Notes: a model not told the origin generated them from the sequence alone. A stretch of DNA of 64,000 bases from Vibrio inusitatus (GCA_024346935.1 AP024879.1:558001-622000), one strand, 5' to 3'; positions 16,477 through 27,956 are shown, numbered from the stretch's first letter. Numbers and translations are program-made.

Positions 16477-17160
16477 ATGGAAAGCAAATTAATGAAGTGT
16501 GTTATTTTTGACTGTGAAGGTACGTTGGTTGATAGCGAAAAATTATGCTGTCAGGCGTTAGTAAGCGTCTTTAACTGCTACGGCGCACAGCTTAGTATGG
16601 ATGAAGCTCTCAGTCATTTTAATGGCGGTAAGCTCGCAGACATACTGATGGAAACCAGTCAACGGCTTGGTGTTAAAGTCGATATAGACGAGCTCGAACC
16701 TTTGTATAGAGAAAAAACGAGGGTTCTGTTTCAAGATCAGCTTAGGCCTTGCAAGAATGCAGTCAAAGTTTTGGACACTCTCAAGCAACATGGCATTGAG
16801 GTGTGTGTCGTGTCAAATGGCCCTCGTAGCAAACTAGAATACACACTTGAAATTAGTGGCTTATCTGACTATTTCAAAGGTGCTATATTCAGTGCTTTTG
16901 ACGCAAATAGCTGGAAACCAGAACCCGATCTTATCCAATATGCAGCAATGCGTATGGGATTTCGTGCGAAAGACTGCTTGTTTGTTGATGATACATTGCA
17001 AGGTATTCGCGCAGGTGTAGCCGCTAACATTACCACCCTTCATTACCGACCTAATGCCTTGTCTCCTAAATGGAGTGCAGAAGGCGCAATGAGTATCAGT
17101 GACCTTTCTGAAGTTCTAGAATACTGCGCTGATGTGCCGCCTCTTGAGTATCATATTTAG
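16477..17160 (+). CDS. HAD-family phosphatase, YieH-like
   Basis: The sequence matches E. coli YieH (6-phosphogluconate phosphatase) over its length: VIFDCEGTLVDSE (motif I), CVVSNGPRSKLEYTLE (motif II), WKPEPDLIQYAA (motif III) and CLFVDDTLQGIRAGVAAN (motif IV). The second motif I acid is Glu instead of Asp (DCEGT), a change that may alter the acid/base step. An alternative start at the ATG at 16492 has a better ribosome site (GGAAAG). The substrate is inferred from the match. Confidence 0.75.
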   Translation: MESKLMKCVIFDCEGTLVDSEKLCCQALVSVFNCYGAQLSMDEALSHFNGGKLADILMETSQRLGVKVDIDELEPLYREKTRVLFQDQLRPCKNAVKVLDTLKQHGIEVCVVSNGPRSKLEYTLEISGLSDYFKGAIFSAFDANSWKPEPDLIQYAAMRMGFRAKDCLFVDDTLQGIRAGVAANITTLHYRPNALSPKWSAEGAMSISDLSEVLEYCADVPPLEYHI

Positions 17161-17224
17161 ACGTAGGTAAAGGGCATTATTCACGTATACTCTTTAACTT
17201 AATCTATTGAGATAATTACCAAAT

Positions 17225-17716
17225 ATGAATCAAGCCCATTCTAAAAGCCGTGTTGCCATCTTCGCGGACGTGCAAAACATCTATTACACCACCCGAGATG
17301 CGTATCGTCGGAATTTTGATTACAACGCTTTTTGGGCATTGGCGATGGAGTATGGAGAGATCGCTTCTGCACAAGCCTACGCAATAGCAAGTCATGACCC
17401 TAAACAACGACAGTTTCATCATATCCTCCGAGGTATTGGATTTGAAGTTAAGTTAAAGCCTTACATTCAGCGTTCTGATGGCAGTGCCAAAGGCGATTGG
17501 GATGTGGGGATTACCATTGATATCATGGAAAGAGCTTCTGAAGTGGATACGATTATCCTGCTTTCTGGAGATGGTGATTTTGAATTGTTGGTTAAGCACG
17601 TGGCTGAGCGCTATAACTGTCATGTTGTTGTGTTAGGTGTACCTCAACTGACTGCAAATGCGTTAAAAGAATCTGCGACAGAGTTCATTGCCATTCAAGA
17701 CTCCTTGCTACGATAA
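17225..17716 (+). CDS. NYN (PIN-like) domain protein, LabA/DUF88 family
   Basis: The 163-residue protein is a single NYN domain with the acidic residues expected of a metal-dependent RNase fold: FADVQNIYY (Asp15, Asn18), KGDWDVGITIDIME and ILLSGDGDFELLVKHV (SGDGDF). It ends with a strand and the helix ALKESATEFIAI, as in LabA-like proteins. It is probably a cytoplasmic ribonuclease; no substrate can be named. Single gene. Confidence 0.8.
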   Translation: MNQAHSKSRVAIFADVQNIYYTTRDAYRRNFDYNAFWALAMEYGEIASAQAYAIASHDPKQRQFHHILRGIGFEVKLKPYIQRSDGSAKGDWDVGITIDIMERASEVDTIILLSGDGDFELLVKHVAERYNCHVVVLGVPQLTANALKESATEFIAIQDSLLR

Positions 17717-17732
17717 CCCAGATCACAACGTC

Positions 17733-17769
17733 ATTGTTTTTACCTATCAAATATATAGCCCTTAAGTAT
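17733..17769 (+). promoter_or_regulatory. OxyR-like operator upstream of katG
   Basis: The sequence is ATTG-N7-CTAT-N7-ATAG-N7-GTAT. This matches 14 of 16 specified positions of the OxyR tetrameric site (ATAG-N7-CTAT-N7-ATAG-N7-CTAT) with exact spacing. It is about 140 bases before the katG ATG, suggesting induction by hydrogen peroxide. Confidence 0.65.
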
Positions 17770-17791
17770 TAGTATATTTTGGGGTTTGATC

Positions 17792-17843
17792 CTACCTTTA
17801 TATCAACGCGCAATAGAACCTAGTGTTGATGTTTTAAAGGTAG
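17792..17843 (+). repeat. Inverted repeat in the katG leader
   Basis: CTACCTTTATATCAAC and GTTGATGTTTTAAAGGTAG form an imperfect stem around a 17-base loop, ending about 65 bases before the katG start. It may be an RNA structure in the leader or a protein site; no family is recognised. Confidence 0.45.
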
Positions 17844-17853
17844 CAAGACTTAA

Positions 17854-20070
<2,217 letters not shown>

Positions 20071-20095
20071 GCTCGACCTAGTACAACCAAGAAAC

Positions 20096-20145
20096 AAAGC
20101 TCCATAGTGAAACTACTATGAATAGTGAAACCGCTATGGGGCTTT
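20096..20145 (+). terminator. Terminator region of katG
   Basis: AAAGCTCCATAG pairs with CTATGGGGCTTT (one G-U pair) around a loop that itself repeats ATAGTGAAAC. The tail is TTTAAATTTATT. It also lies between katG and the convergent DUF1275 gene. Confidence 0.6.
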
Positions 20146-20152
20146 AAATTTA

Positions 20153-20821
20153 TTAAGTTAAAGGCTTGTGTTGCCTTGAATAAAACTTATAAATAACCGC
20201 AATTACAAAACAGGCGGTAGCAGGGACTAATAGAGACATAAATTGATACTTCGCGTACAACAGTACACCTGCTGTTCCCCCAGATATAAAGCCCAATATT
20301 ATGTAGATAAACAGTTTCGCTTTTCGTTTATCTAGTGGTTCCCCTCTAAACAGCTTACCTAGCATTATCCCTAAGTCGGTAAAAATACCAGTAACGTGAG
20401 TGGTTCTAACTATGGCACCGCTGTAGGTAGTCGCCATAGCGTTTTGCAAGCCACAGGCCGCTGATGCAAAGTACAATCCAGAGAAGTTGCCAGATGAAAG
20501 AAGCCCAAGTGCGATAAACAAGAACAGAGACTCTATAAAAAGTACCGAGTCATAATGCCTTCCTAGCTTTAACGTAGAGCTATGAAGTAAGTATCCTGCG
20601 ATTGATGAGCCGAACATAAACGAAAGCAAAACAGCCAACAAATTTAGTACATGACTAAAAGAGCTATTGATAACACTAATACCGAGCAGTGTTGCCGTTC
20701 CAGACAAGTGTGAAACAGACTGATGCTCAAAACCTAGTAAGCCAATTGAATTAACAAAGCCTGCTACCAACGCCAGAATGAAAGCACCCACTTCCACCCA
20801 TTTTGGTAATCGAGAAATCAC
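20153..20821 (-). CDS. DUF1275 (YoaK-type) membrane protein
   Basis: The 222-residue protein has about six hydrophobic segments. Family landmarks are the N-terminal AGFVNSIGLLGF...SHLSGTATLLG and the middle CGLQNAMATTYSGAIVRTTHVTGIFTDLG. It is an inner-membrane protein of unknown function; a transport role is often suggested for the family. It is a single gene, convergent with katG. Confidence 0.85.
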   Translation of the reverse strand: MISRLPKWVEVGAFILALVAGFVNSIGLLGFEHQSVSHLSGTATLLGISVINSSFSHVLNLLAVLLSFMFGSSIAGYLLHSSTLKLGRHYDSVLFIESLFLFIALGLLSSGNFSGLYFASAACGLQNAMATTYSGAIVRTTHVTGIFTDLGIMLGKLFRGEPLDKRKAKLFIYIILGFISGGTAGVLLYAKYQFMSLLVPATACFVIAVIYKFYSRQHKPLT

Positions 20822-20918
20822 GATCTAATTCCTGGTTAAATATCTTTGGAAAACGACAAAGTGAAGTGCTGGATAATATCCAACACCTCAAGAGTCAAAA
20901 CCGATATGTGAGAGGGTT

Positions 20919-21107
20919 CTAGCTTGCTGAAGACTCTTGGTCTTTTGGCTCTTGATCGACAGAAACTTCAGTTTGCTCCGCTTCAAGTTCCATTTTTTCT
21001 CGCTCAGCTTTTGAAATATATTTTGGCTTATTTGAGCTGTGAAGCTTGGAGTTTTGCTTCTTAATTTTCTTTTTTAGGATCTGATTGATTTTCTTCTTGC
21101 GGTTCAT
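20919..21107 (-). CDS. DUF2986 small basic protein
   Basis: The 62-residue protein has a lysine-rich first half (MNRKKKINQILKKKIKK) followed by NKPKYISKAEREKMELEAE and an acidic tail. This is the DUF2986 pattern found in marine gammaproteobacteria. The charge distribution suggests RNA or ribosome contact, but no function is known. Confidence 0.75.
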   Translation of the reverse strand: MNRKKKINQILKKKIKKQNSKLHSSNKPKYISKAEREKMELEAEQTEVSVDQEPKDQESSAS

Positions 21108-21261
21108 TTTTTAACCTTGTTTAGCTTAACGGAGCTAAGACTACCACATTCTATTAATTTTGGTGATATTAAGCAGTGAATTAACTATAGCTAATCGTTA
21201 TTTGTGTCGGTTGAATGAAGTATACTGATTTGACCAATAATGATTGTAACGAGTAGGTAGT

Positions 21262-22353
21262 ATGACGAAGAAGTTTGCAGAAATCTCTGGTTGGGGAAAG
21301 TGTCTTCCTCCAACAGTATTGACCAACGATGACCTTAGTACATTTCTTGAAACCTCAGACGAGTGGATTAAGCCAAGAACGGGGATATCAGCAAGACGAA
21401 TCAGTCATGTGCAAACCTCAGATCTCGCGACCGTTGCCGCTCAGCAAGCCATTGATTGTGCGGGCATTCAAGCAAGTGATCTTGACCTTATTATTGTGGC
21501 GACGTGTTCTCCCGATACCTTAATTCCTAATATCGCATCCAAGGTTCAAAATAACTTAGGTGCCTTCCAAGCGGCTGCTTTTGACCTTAATGCAGCTTGT
21601 ACTGGATTTGTATATGGTCTCGAGACTGCGACACGTATGATTCAGGCCGGTGCCTACAAACATGTCTTAGTAATTGGTGCTGAAAGACTCAGCTTCTTCA
21701 TTGATTGGACGCAACGTGATACCGCGGTTCTATTTGGAGACGGGGCGGGTGCAGTGGTTCTTTCTGAGACAGAACAAGAAGTAGGTTTGCTGCAAAGTAA
21801 ATTAGGTTGTGACTCTGAAGGAAGAGATATTCTAGCAGTACCAAGCTTTGGTACCTCAATGGAAAGGTTTGCTTCTGATAACGGCTATTTTGAGTTTAAT
21901 TTTGTAGGGCGTGAAATATTCAAACGAGCAGTAAAAGGAATGGGAAGCGCAGCCCAACATGTGTTAACTGAAGCTCAATTATCTACCGCTAAGATTGATC
22001 TTGTGATTCCTCATCAAGCGAATGTTCGAATTATTCAAACTCTTTGTGATCTGGCCGGTATCGAACAAGAAAAAGCTTTTATTAACATCCAAAACTATGG
22101 CAATACATCGGCTGCAACTGTACCTATTGCTATCTGCGAGGCGGCAGAGCAGGGCGCGATCAAGCCAGGCGCTGAGATCTTAACGGCTGCCTTCGGCGCT
22201 GGACTTACTTGGGGAGCAGGTAGAATTCGTTGGGGTCAGCGTGTCACGCCAATAAGAGAAAGTGAAGCTGCGTTGCCAGCAAGTGATAAAACCGCTCTAG
22301 AGCTTCTTGAGCAGGCTATCGAACATTGCAAGAACAACCCAACTCGCGGTTAA
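21262..22353 (+). CDS. fabH2: 3-oxoacyl-ACP synthase III (KAS III), second FabH type
   Basis: This 363-residue thiolase-fold condensing enzyme has the complete KAS III triad: Cys in [12 protein letters not shown], His in [11 protein letters not shown] and Asn in [11 protein letters not shown]. It should condense an acyl-CoA starter with malonyl-ACP. It carries a C-terminal extension of about 40 residues beyond usual FabH (ending [17 protein letters not shown]) and is not next to plsX, fabD or fabG, so it is probably the secondary FabH known in vibrios, not the main enzyme of the fab cluster. Shine-Dalgarno GAGTAGG. Confidence 0.85.
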   Translation: MTKKFAEISGWGKCLPPTVLTNDDLSTFLETSDEWIKPRTGISARRISHVQTSDLATVAAQQAIDCAGIQASDLDLIIVATCSPDTLIPNIASKVQNNLGAFQAAAFDLNAACTGFVYGLETATRMIQAGAYKHVLVIGAERLSFFIDWTQRDTAVLFGDGAGAVVLSETEQEVGLLQSKLGCDSEGRDILAVPSFGTSMERFASDNGYFEFNFVGREIFKRAVKGMGSAAQHVLTEAQLSTAKIDLVIPHQANVRIIQTLCDLAGIEQEKAFINIQNYGNTSAATVPIAICEAAEQGAIKPGAEILTAAFGAGLTWGAGRIRWGQRVTPIRESEAALPASDKTALELLEQAIEHCKNNPTRG

Positions 22354-22422
22354 GATCTATGACCTATATTTTTAGCTATTGCGTATGAAGAGTATTGTCA
22401 CTCACACCTGATAGAGGAAAAT

Positions 22423-22806
22423 ATGGGTCAATTCACCCTGTTCTACGACGGTACCTGTCCGTTGTGCGTTAAGGAAATGACTTCTCTTAAAAAACACGAT
22501 GAGTCAAACCAACTGCTACTGGTCGATATTCACGATCAAAATTTTACTGATTATCCGTATATAGATGCCAAACAGGCCTCAGTGATGCTGCATGCATTGA
22601 ACGAAGAAGGGAAGCTGTTACTTGGGTTGGATGTAACCTATCAGGCATGGAGTAGAGTAGGAAAAGGATGGGTCTACGCGCCGACACGCTGGATAATCCT
22701 GCGCCCGTTGTGTGACAAAATTTATCTATGGTTCGCCAAAAATCGCTATTCAATCTCACGTTGGCTGACCGGTTCTTCACGCTGCGAAAGTTGCAGATTG
22801 AAGTAG
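22423..22806 (+). CDS. DCC (DUF393, YuxK-like) thiol oxidoreductase
   Basis: The 127-residue protein begins with the DCC signature FYDGTCPLCVKEM (Asp and CxxC), and later has the RPLCDKIYLWFAKNRYSISRWL segment that ends family members, plus a CESC pair at the C-terminus. It is predicted to be a cytoplasmic or membrane-associated thiol-disulfide protein. Shine-Dalgarno GAGGAAA. It is followed by a terminator. Confidence 0.85.
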   Translation: MGQFTLFYDGTCPLCVKEMTSLKKHDESNQLLLVDIHDQNFTDYPYIDAKQASVMLHALNEEGKLLLGLDVTYQAWSRVGKGWVYAPTRWIILRPLCDKIYLWFAKNRYSISRWLTGSSRCESCRLK

Positions 22807-22814
22807 CCAAACAT

Positions 22815-22858
22815 AAAAAAGACTGAGACACACGGGGAGCGCTCAGTCTTTCTCTTTT
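22815..22858 (+). terminator. Terminator of the DCC gene
   Basis: AAAGACTGAG pairs with GCTCAGTCTTT around a GC-rich loop, followed by CTCTTTTT. A strong candidate for intrinsic termination on the plus strand. Confidence 0.75.
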
Positions 22859-22862
22859 TAAT

Positions 22863-22897
22863 AGCTTGCAGCTTGCAACTTATAGCTTATAGCTTTC
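22863..22897. repeat. Degenerate heptameric tandem repeat (five units)
   Basis: Five 7-base units in a row: AGCTTGC, AGCTTGC, AACTTAT, AGCTTAT, AGCTTTC. It lies between the terminator of the DCC gene and the stop of the GH3 gene, resembling in period and setting the repeat at 7860-7885. Confidence 0.7.
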
Positions 22898-22906
22898 ATC
22901 TGTCAG

Positions 22907-25678
22907 TTATAGCTTTGTAAAGCTTAACGTTTCAAGCATCAGTCCACGTTTAACAAAGTTAATGTGAACTTCGTAAGTTCCCGCTTCAAGCTTAACGGTC
23001 AAACCGTCAACATCGACGCTTTTGCCCTCAGTGCCATTCACTGGGAACGACATACTGAACAAGCCATTCAAGTGCATGCTACAAGAAGATTGCGCCAGTG
23101 AATTTCTATCGTAATTCGCTACCGCTGAGCAGTGGTATTCGCCTGCTGTTTCGATCTTGATCGTTTTAGTCACATTTTCTGCTGTGTTTAACTCAATTGG
23201 CTGTGTAACAGAAATTGCGTCTTCACAGATTTTCGCTTGTGGTGCAAACGGTTTAATGGGTTCGTACTTCTTAAGCGGACGAGACATAACCGGTGCATCC
23301 ATAATGAAGCGGCAGATGTTCATCGCGCTTCGCTGTAACTCACCAATGGTCAGAGTGCCGTCTTCTACCGCTTGAATAGTATTGTCACCCATACCGTTAG
23401 TTTCAGCTGTGTCATTCTCAACGACCATGTATAGATCATTTTGAGCGCGAACCATGAACGAAGTAAAGGTTTTAGACTCTTCTCCTGCAAGAACACAGTC
23501 ATTCATTTTCGCCCACCAGTCGGTCATCACAATACCACTGTAACCCCACTCGCCGCGGAGGATGGTAGTATTTAGGTCGTAGTTTGACGCTGCCCAGTGC
23601 CCATTGATTGGGTTATAAGACGTCATGATAGTGGTTGCATCACCAAGCTTAACTGCCATTTCAAATGGCTTAAGGTGGATTTCACGTAATGCACGCTGAG
23701 ACATTGCGCTATCTGAATCTACGCGCGCGGTTTCTTGATCGTTTGCTGCAAAGTGCTTGATAGTTCCTGAAACACCAGCAACCTTAAGACCACGAGTTTG
23801 TGCAGCCGCCATAATACCCGTCATGAACGGATCTTCTGAGAAGTACTCAAAATTACGGCCATTGAGCGGATGGCGATGGATGTTGATGCCAGGACCAAGC
23901 AGGGTATCGATAAGGTTTGCTTGCATCTCTTCGCCCACAAGCTTAAACAGTTCATGGTTAAGAGGTGTATTCCATGTACAAGCCAGCAGAGTACCGATTG
24001 GAACCTGAGAGGCTTTATGTCCGCTATCCATACGGATACCAGAAGGACCATCTGCAGCGGCTGCCGTTGGGATACCTAATTCAAACAAGCTATCGCTTAC
24101 GCCGCCAAATGCTGCCGCTGTTCCTGGAGTTACCTTAGGACTACACATGCCTTCACCGCGCACGATAGTTGCTAGTTGCTCAAGGCTAAGCTGTGCAATG
24201 AACTCTTCTAGAGTAGCTCGGCCTTCTTTAACATCAGCTAAGCGTATGCCTTTATCTCCGCTGATTGGATAGGTAGTAGGCATGTTTTCTGCAATACGGT
24301 CAGCTAGAGACACTGTGCGCTGAGGTACAGGTTCATACGCTTTTTCGTAAAGTCCGTTGTTCGAAATTGTACTAGGCTTAAGGCGCTCAAACTGTTGTAT
24401 TGCCGCCATTGCTTCTTCAAGTTGCTCGACGACTAGCAGTTCTAATAAATTAAGTTTTGCTTCAATAAGCGTTGCTTTGCGAACACTTTCGCCTAGGTAA
24501 AACTGGTATGATCCTGCTTCAAGTACGTACGCGTGAGCCTTACCTGTAATGCCATTGTCATCAAATGAAGCTAGTGTGCTTAACGCGACTGATATTGTCA
24601 CAGTGTCACTTTGTCCAGCTTCCAACTCGCAAGTTTTACCAAAACCAGCCAATACGCGTGCAGGCTTACCGAGCTTACCTTGCGGAGCTTCAACATAAAG
24701 CTGCACAACTTCTTTAGCTTTGTATTGTGAACCAGTGTTAGTGACCTTAACGTCAAAGGTTAGGATTGTGTCAATGCCAGCTCCCTCAACTTTGAAAGAG
24801 GTGCACTCACGATCGAAACTGGTATAAGAAAGACCATGGCCAAATGGGTATTGAACTGCGTCCTTGTTGAAGGTTTCAAAGTAGCGGTAACCGACATAGA
24901 TGTCTTCTTGGTATTGGTTACAAACCTTGCTACCGAAATTAGCATCAGAAGGGTAGTCCGATAATTTATACGCAATAGTATTGGTTAGTCGTCCGCTTGG
25001 AGCAATATCCCCTGATAATACGTCAGCAAGGGCATGCCCACCTTCCATACCCGCAGCCCAACTGTAAAGTACAGCAGTAATAGAATCTTTATGATCAGCG
25101 GTGTTTAGCCAAGACATATCCATAATGTTAGTAACGTTCATTACAATAATTACGTTATCAAAGAAGGCATTGACCTTGTTTACCATGGCAAGTTCAAGGT
25201 CAGTTAGCTTATAGCTTCCTGCTTCGTTTGCATTGTCTTGATCTTCACCAGCTGTGCGACCAATGAAGACCACGGCTTTGTTTGATTTAGAAGCAGCTGT
25301 CTTAACTATGTCGTCTGACAAAGGCATTTCATGTTGGAACCAAGGTTCTGCAGCCCAGCCACCGCCGCCATCGTCAAATGGGTTTTCTGCAATCCAATCT
25401 TGGTAAACGGCGACGAGCTCTTCATTGATGGTAACGCCTTTATTTGCACGAAGGCCTTCTAACGCATTGATTGCGTAAGGCACATTCACTGCGCCACCCG
25501 AACCCGTGCCACTTCGATAGGTGTCAATCTGACAACGACCAAATAGAGAAACGGTATCTTCCGATGAAAGGGGAAGCGTATTTTGACGATTCTCTAGTAA
25601 TACAATGCCTTCACCAGCAGCCTTGCGACTGACTGGAACTAAGTTTTTCTGTGCAATGCGTATTTGTTCTGTTTGCAT
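22907..25678 (-). CDS. Glycoside hydrolase family 3, permuted domain order
   Basis: The 923-residue enzyme is a probable beta-glucosidase or related GH3. The order of domains is reversed relative to most GH3: the alpha/beta sandwich (GH3_C) comes first (SRKAAGEGIVLLENRQNTLPL, then GRTAGEDQDNANEAG, a candidate acid/base region), then a fibronectin III-like domain (DVKVTNTGSQYKAKEVVQLYVE), then the TIM barrel (GH3_N) with the nucleophile Asp in GIVMTDWWAKM and substrate residues in VAGVSGTIKHFAANDQE. This order is known from Ruminococcus and Butyrivibrio enzymes. A beta-rich extension of about 110 residues (from about 810) may bind carbohydrate. There is no signal peptide, so it is cytoplasmic. 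A LacI-type operator lies upstream. Confidence 0.9.
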   Translation of the reverse strand: MQTEQIRIAQKNLVPVSRKAAGEGIVLLENRQNTLPLSSEDTVSLFGRCQIDTYRSGTGSGGAVNVPYAINALEGLRANKGVTINEELVAVYQDWIAENPFDDGGGGWAAEPWFQHEMPLSDDIVKTAASKSNKAVVFIGRTAGEDQDNANEAGSYKLTDLELAMVNKVNAFFDNVIIVMNVTNIMDMSWLNTADHKDSITAVLYSWAAGMEGGHALADVLSGDIAPSGRLTNTIAYKLSDYPSDANFGSKVCNQYQEDIYVGYRYFETFNKDAVQYPFGHGLSYTSFDRECTSFKVEGAGIDTILTFDVKVTNTGSQYKAKEVVQLYVEAPQGKLGKPARVLAGFGKTCELEAGQSDTVTISVALSTLASFDDNGITGKAHAYVLEAGSYQFYLGESVRKATLIEAKLNLLELLVVEQLEEAMAAIQQFERLKPSTISNNGLYEKAYEPVPQRTVSLADRIAENMPTTYPISGDKGIRLADVKEGRATLEEFIAQLSLEQLATIVRGEGMCSPKVTPGTAAAFGGVSDSLFELGIPTAAAADGPSGIRMDSGHKASQVPIGTLLACTWNTPLNHELFKLVGEEMQANLIDTLLGPGINIHRHPLNGRNFEYFSEDPFMTGIMAAAQTRGLKVAGVSGTIKHFAANDQETARVDSDSAMSQRALREIHLKPFEMAVKLGDATTIMTSYNPINGHWAASNYDLNTTILRGEWGYSGIVMTDWWAKMNDCVLAGEESKTFTSFMVRAQNDLYMVVENDTAETNGMGDNTIQAVEDGTLTIGELQRSAMNICRFIMDAPVMSRPLKKYEPIKPFAPQAKICEDAISVTQPIELNTAENVTKTIKIETAGEYHCSAVANYDRNSLAQSSCSMHLNGLFSMSFPVNGTEGKSVDVDGLTVKLEAGTYEVHINFVKRGLMLETLSFTKL

Positions 25679-26157
25679 AAAGTTATCCGATAAACCTATT
25701 AATGGGCCAATTTTTAGAACACTTTTAATTGGTGCAATCTAGAAAGAAAGCGCTTTCTTTTTTGCTTGAAAAGAAAATGTTCCACGTTAGTTTTCCCCCC
25801 CATGATGAATTATCTGGAAGGTTTTGTTGATTTATTGGCAGTGTAAATAACAAAACTGAGCTTGTGCGTAAGAAAGTTCAATAGTGTGAAATCATTCTCA
25901 TTGTGCGTATTGATAAGGGGATCTTGCTCTCGTAATTGCCTAGAACGGAAAAGAAAAATGTGTTCGTGAGCAATTATAATACTGTTGTTGTTCGCAGAAT
26001 ATGTGAGTTGTGAGCTTCATTTTACATGTATTAAGTGGGAAGCTATGTTTGTAATGAGGTCCCCGATAAAAGCGCTCGGGGACGACTGTCGTATAGATTT
26101 ATGTAAGTTAAGCCTGTCACTCTACGGGCTGTTAGTGGAAATCTTTTATACTACAGA
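25679..26157. other. Intergenic region upstream of the GH3 gene
   Basis: The 479 bases contain the LacI-type palindrome (25743-25760), a match to the SypG enhancer consensus (25895-25909) overlapped by a CRP-like sequence (TGTGA-N6-TCTCA at 25885-25900), a direct repeat TTGTGCGTA (25862-25870 and 25901-25909), and a hairpin GTCCCCGA/TCGGGGAC (26059-26083) without T-run. I find no convincing ORF or sigma-54 promoter. Confidence 0.5.
25743..25760. promoter_or_regulatory. LacI-family operator upstream of GH3
   Basis: The 18-base perfect palindrome AAAGAAAGC-GCTTTCTTT has the central CG and inverted half-sites typical of LacI/GalR-family operators. It lies 65-82 bases before the GH3 ATG, near where a promoter is expected. 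No LacI-type gene is in the window. Confidence 0.65.
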
Positions 26158-27861
26158 CTAAACATTTGCTGTCTTATAAGTTTTAAATCCGCCAATCAGA
26201 TTTCTCGCTTTGAATCCGTTGTTAACCAACTGGCGATACGCAACGTTACCGCGTAAACCAACTTGACAGTAAACTACAATCTCTTTGTCTTTCGGCAACT
26301 CATGCATTCTATGGCGAAGTTGATCTACTGGAATATTGATATCACCGTGAATGTGGTTCCCATCTTTTCGCTCGGTTGGATTTCTAACATCGAGTAAGAG
26401 TTGATCAGCAGATAAGTTATCGACTTGGTCAAAGTGAATGGGAGTCGAATCACCTTTAACTATATTGTTGGCAACGAATGCGGCTTGATTGATGACATCT
26501 TTGGCACTTCCGTAAGGGGGAGCATACGTCAGCTCTAAGTGTTGCAGTTGTTCAACCGTCATACCAGCACGCTGGGCAACAGCCATCACATCAATTCGTT
26601 TATCAACTCCGTCTTTACCTGTTGCTTGGGCACCCAGAACCTTTCCCGTAGAAGGGTCGAACAGCATTTTGAAAGAGATGATTTCTGCACCAGGGTAATA
26701 GCTCGCGTGGCTTGCGGCATGTACATACACTTTTTCGTAATTTATGTTTTCTCGTACAAGCTGCTTCTCATTTTTACCGGTAGACGCAATGGCTAAGTCA
26801 AAAACTTTACAAATTGCAGTGCCTTGAGTTCCTTGATAGGTTTCTTGTCTACCTAACATATTATCGGCGGCCATTCTGCCTTGTCTATTGGCGGGGCCTG
26901 CTAGGGGCACTAAGGTTTGTTTTCCTGTAACAAAATCTTTTTCTTCTACAGCGTCTCCCACAGCATAGATATAAGGGTCGCTGGTTTGCATCGATTCATT
27001 GGTGTAGATGCCACCTAGCTGTCCTATTTTGAGCCCTGCTTGCTCTGCTAGGGTAGTTTCCGGTTTAACACCAATAGCCATGATTAGAATGTCAGTTGCG
27101 AGTTCTTCGCCATTGCTAAGTTTCAGATTCAATGAACCTTGTAAGTGCTGATGGTATTCAGCTTCACCAGCTTCAGTATTTGCAATATGTTGATTGGGTA
27201 TGTGTTGAACAGAGTGAAGTGCAACACCTAGTTTTAGGTCAATGCCCTTGTTTAGAATTTCAGTATGTACAAAGCCTGCCATTTCACGATCTACTGGAGT
27301 CATTACCTGGTCTGCCATTTCTATCAACGTGGTTTTGATTCCGAGTTGATGAAACGCTTCCATCATCTCTAGACCTATGAACCCACCACCAACAACGGTG
27401 GCATGCTCTGCTTTATTCATCTTAAGAGTGTTGATGATGCGATCCATATCTGGAATGTTTCGCAAAGAGTGGGTGAGTGGGTTACTCAGACCTTCTATAG
27501 GAGGAACGATAGGTCCTGCCCCAGGGCTTAACAGTAAAAAATCATAGCTTTCTATGTATTCGCTACCATCAATCAGATTTTTTATAGTGACGGTTTTGTC
27601 TTGACGCTGAATAGCAACAACTTCGTTCATAACACGTACATCGACGTTAAATCGTGCTAAGAAACTTTCTGGCGTTTGCAAAAGAAGCTTGCTTCGGTCG
27701 GTGATGTCACCTCCGATATGATAAGGAAGACCACAATTGGCAAAAGAAACAAATTCTCCTCGCTCAATCATGATGATTTCTGCATCTTCGCTTAATCGAC
27801 GTGCTCTAGCAGCAGCAGACGCGCCACCTGCCACACCGCCTACGATAAGGATCTTAGTCAT
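26158..27861 (-). CDS. FAD-dependent CoA-disulfide/persulfide reductase with rhodanese domain
   Basis: The 567-residue fusion has an FAD/NAD(P)-dependent disulfide reductase (1-450) and a rhodanese domain (about 465-567). The FAD site is ILIVGGVAGGASAAARARR, the single redox Cys43 is in FANCGLPYHIGG (as in CoA-disulfide reductases), and the NADH site is VVGGGFIGLEMMEAF. The rhodanese cysteine is in VVYCQVGLRG. Such fusions (for example the Shewanella NADH-dependent persulfide reductase) reduce CoA persulfides and polysulfide. Divergent transcription from a BigR-like gene supports a role in sulfane-sulfur handling. Confidence 0.9.
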   Translation of the reverse strand: MTKILIVGGVAGGASAAARARRLSEDAEIIMIERGEFVSFANCGLPYHIGGDITDRSKLLLQTPESFLARFNVDVRVMNEVVAIQRQDKTVTIKNLIDGSEYIESYDFLLLSPGAGPIVPPIEGLSNPLTHSLRNIPDMDRIINTLKMNKAEHATVVGGGFIGLEMMEAFHQLGIKTTLIEMADQVMTPVDREMAGFVHTEILNKGIDLKLGVALHSVQHIPNQHIANTEAGEAEYHQHLQGSLNLKLSNGEELATDILIMAIGVKPETTLAEQAGLKIGQLGGIYTNESMQTSDPYIYAVGDAVEEKDFVTGKQTLVPLAGPANRQGRMAADNMLGRQETYQGTQGTAICKVFDLAIASTGKNEKQLVRENINYEKVYVHAASHASYYPGAEIISFKMLFDPSTGKVLGAQATGKDGVDKRIDVMAVAQRAGMTVEQLQHLELTYAPPYGSAKDVINQAAFVANNIVKGDSTPIHFDQVDNLSADQLLLDVRNPTERKDGNHIHGDINIPVDQLRHRMHELPKDKEIVVYCQVGLRGNVAYRQLVNNGFKARNLIGGFKTYKTANV

Positions 27862-27956
27862 TGTTGTTGCTCCAAAATTGTTTTCGATTGATCGGCTGTG
27901 GCTACTGTACCACTTTAATAAGTAAATACTAATATTAACCAGTCTAAATTTGCAAG

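Noticed and set aside
25885..25900. CRP-like site TGTGA-N6-TCTCA upstream of the GH3 gene
   Set aside because: It has one mismatch but lies more than 200 bases from the start codon and overlaps another candidate motif; mentioned only as context.
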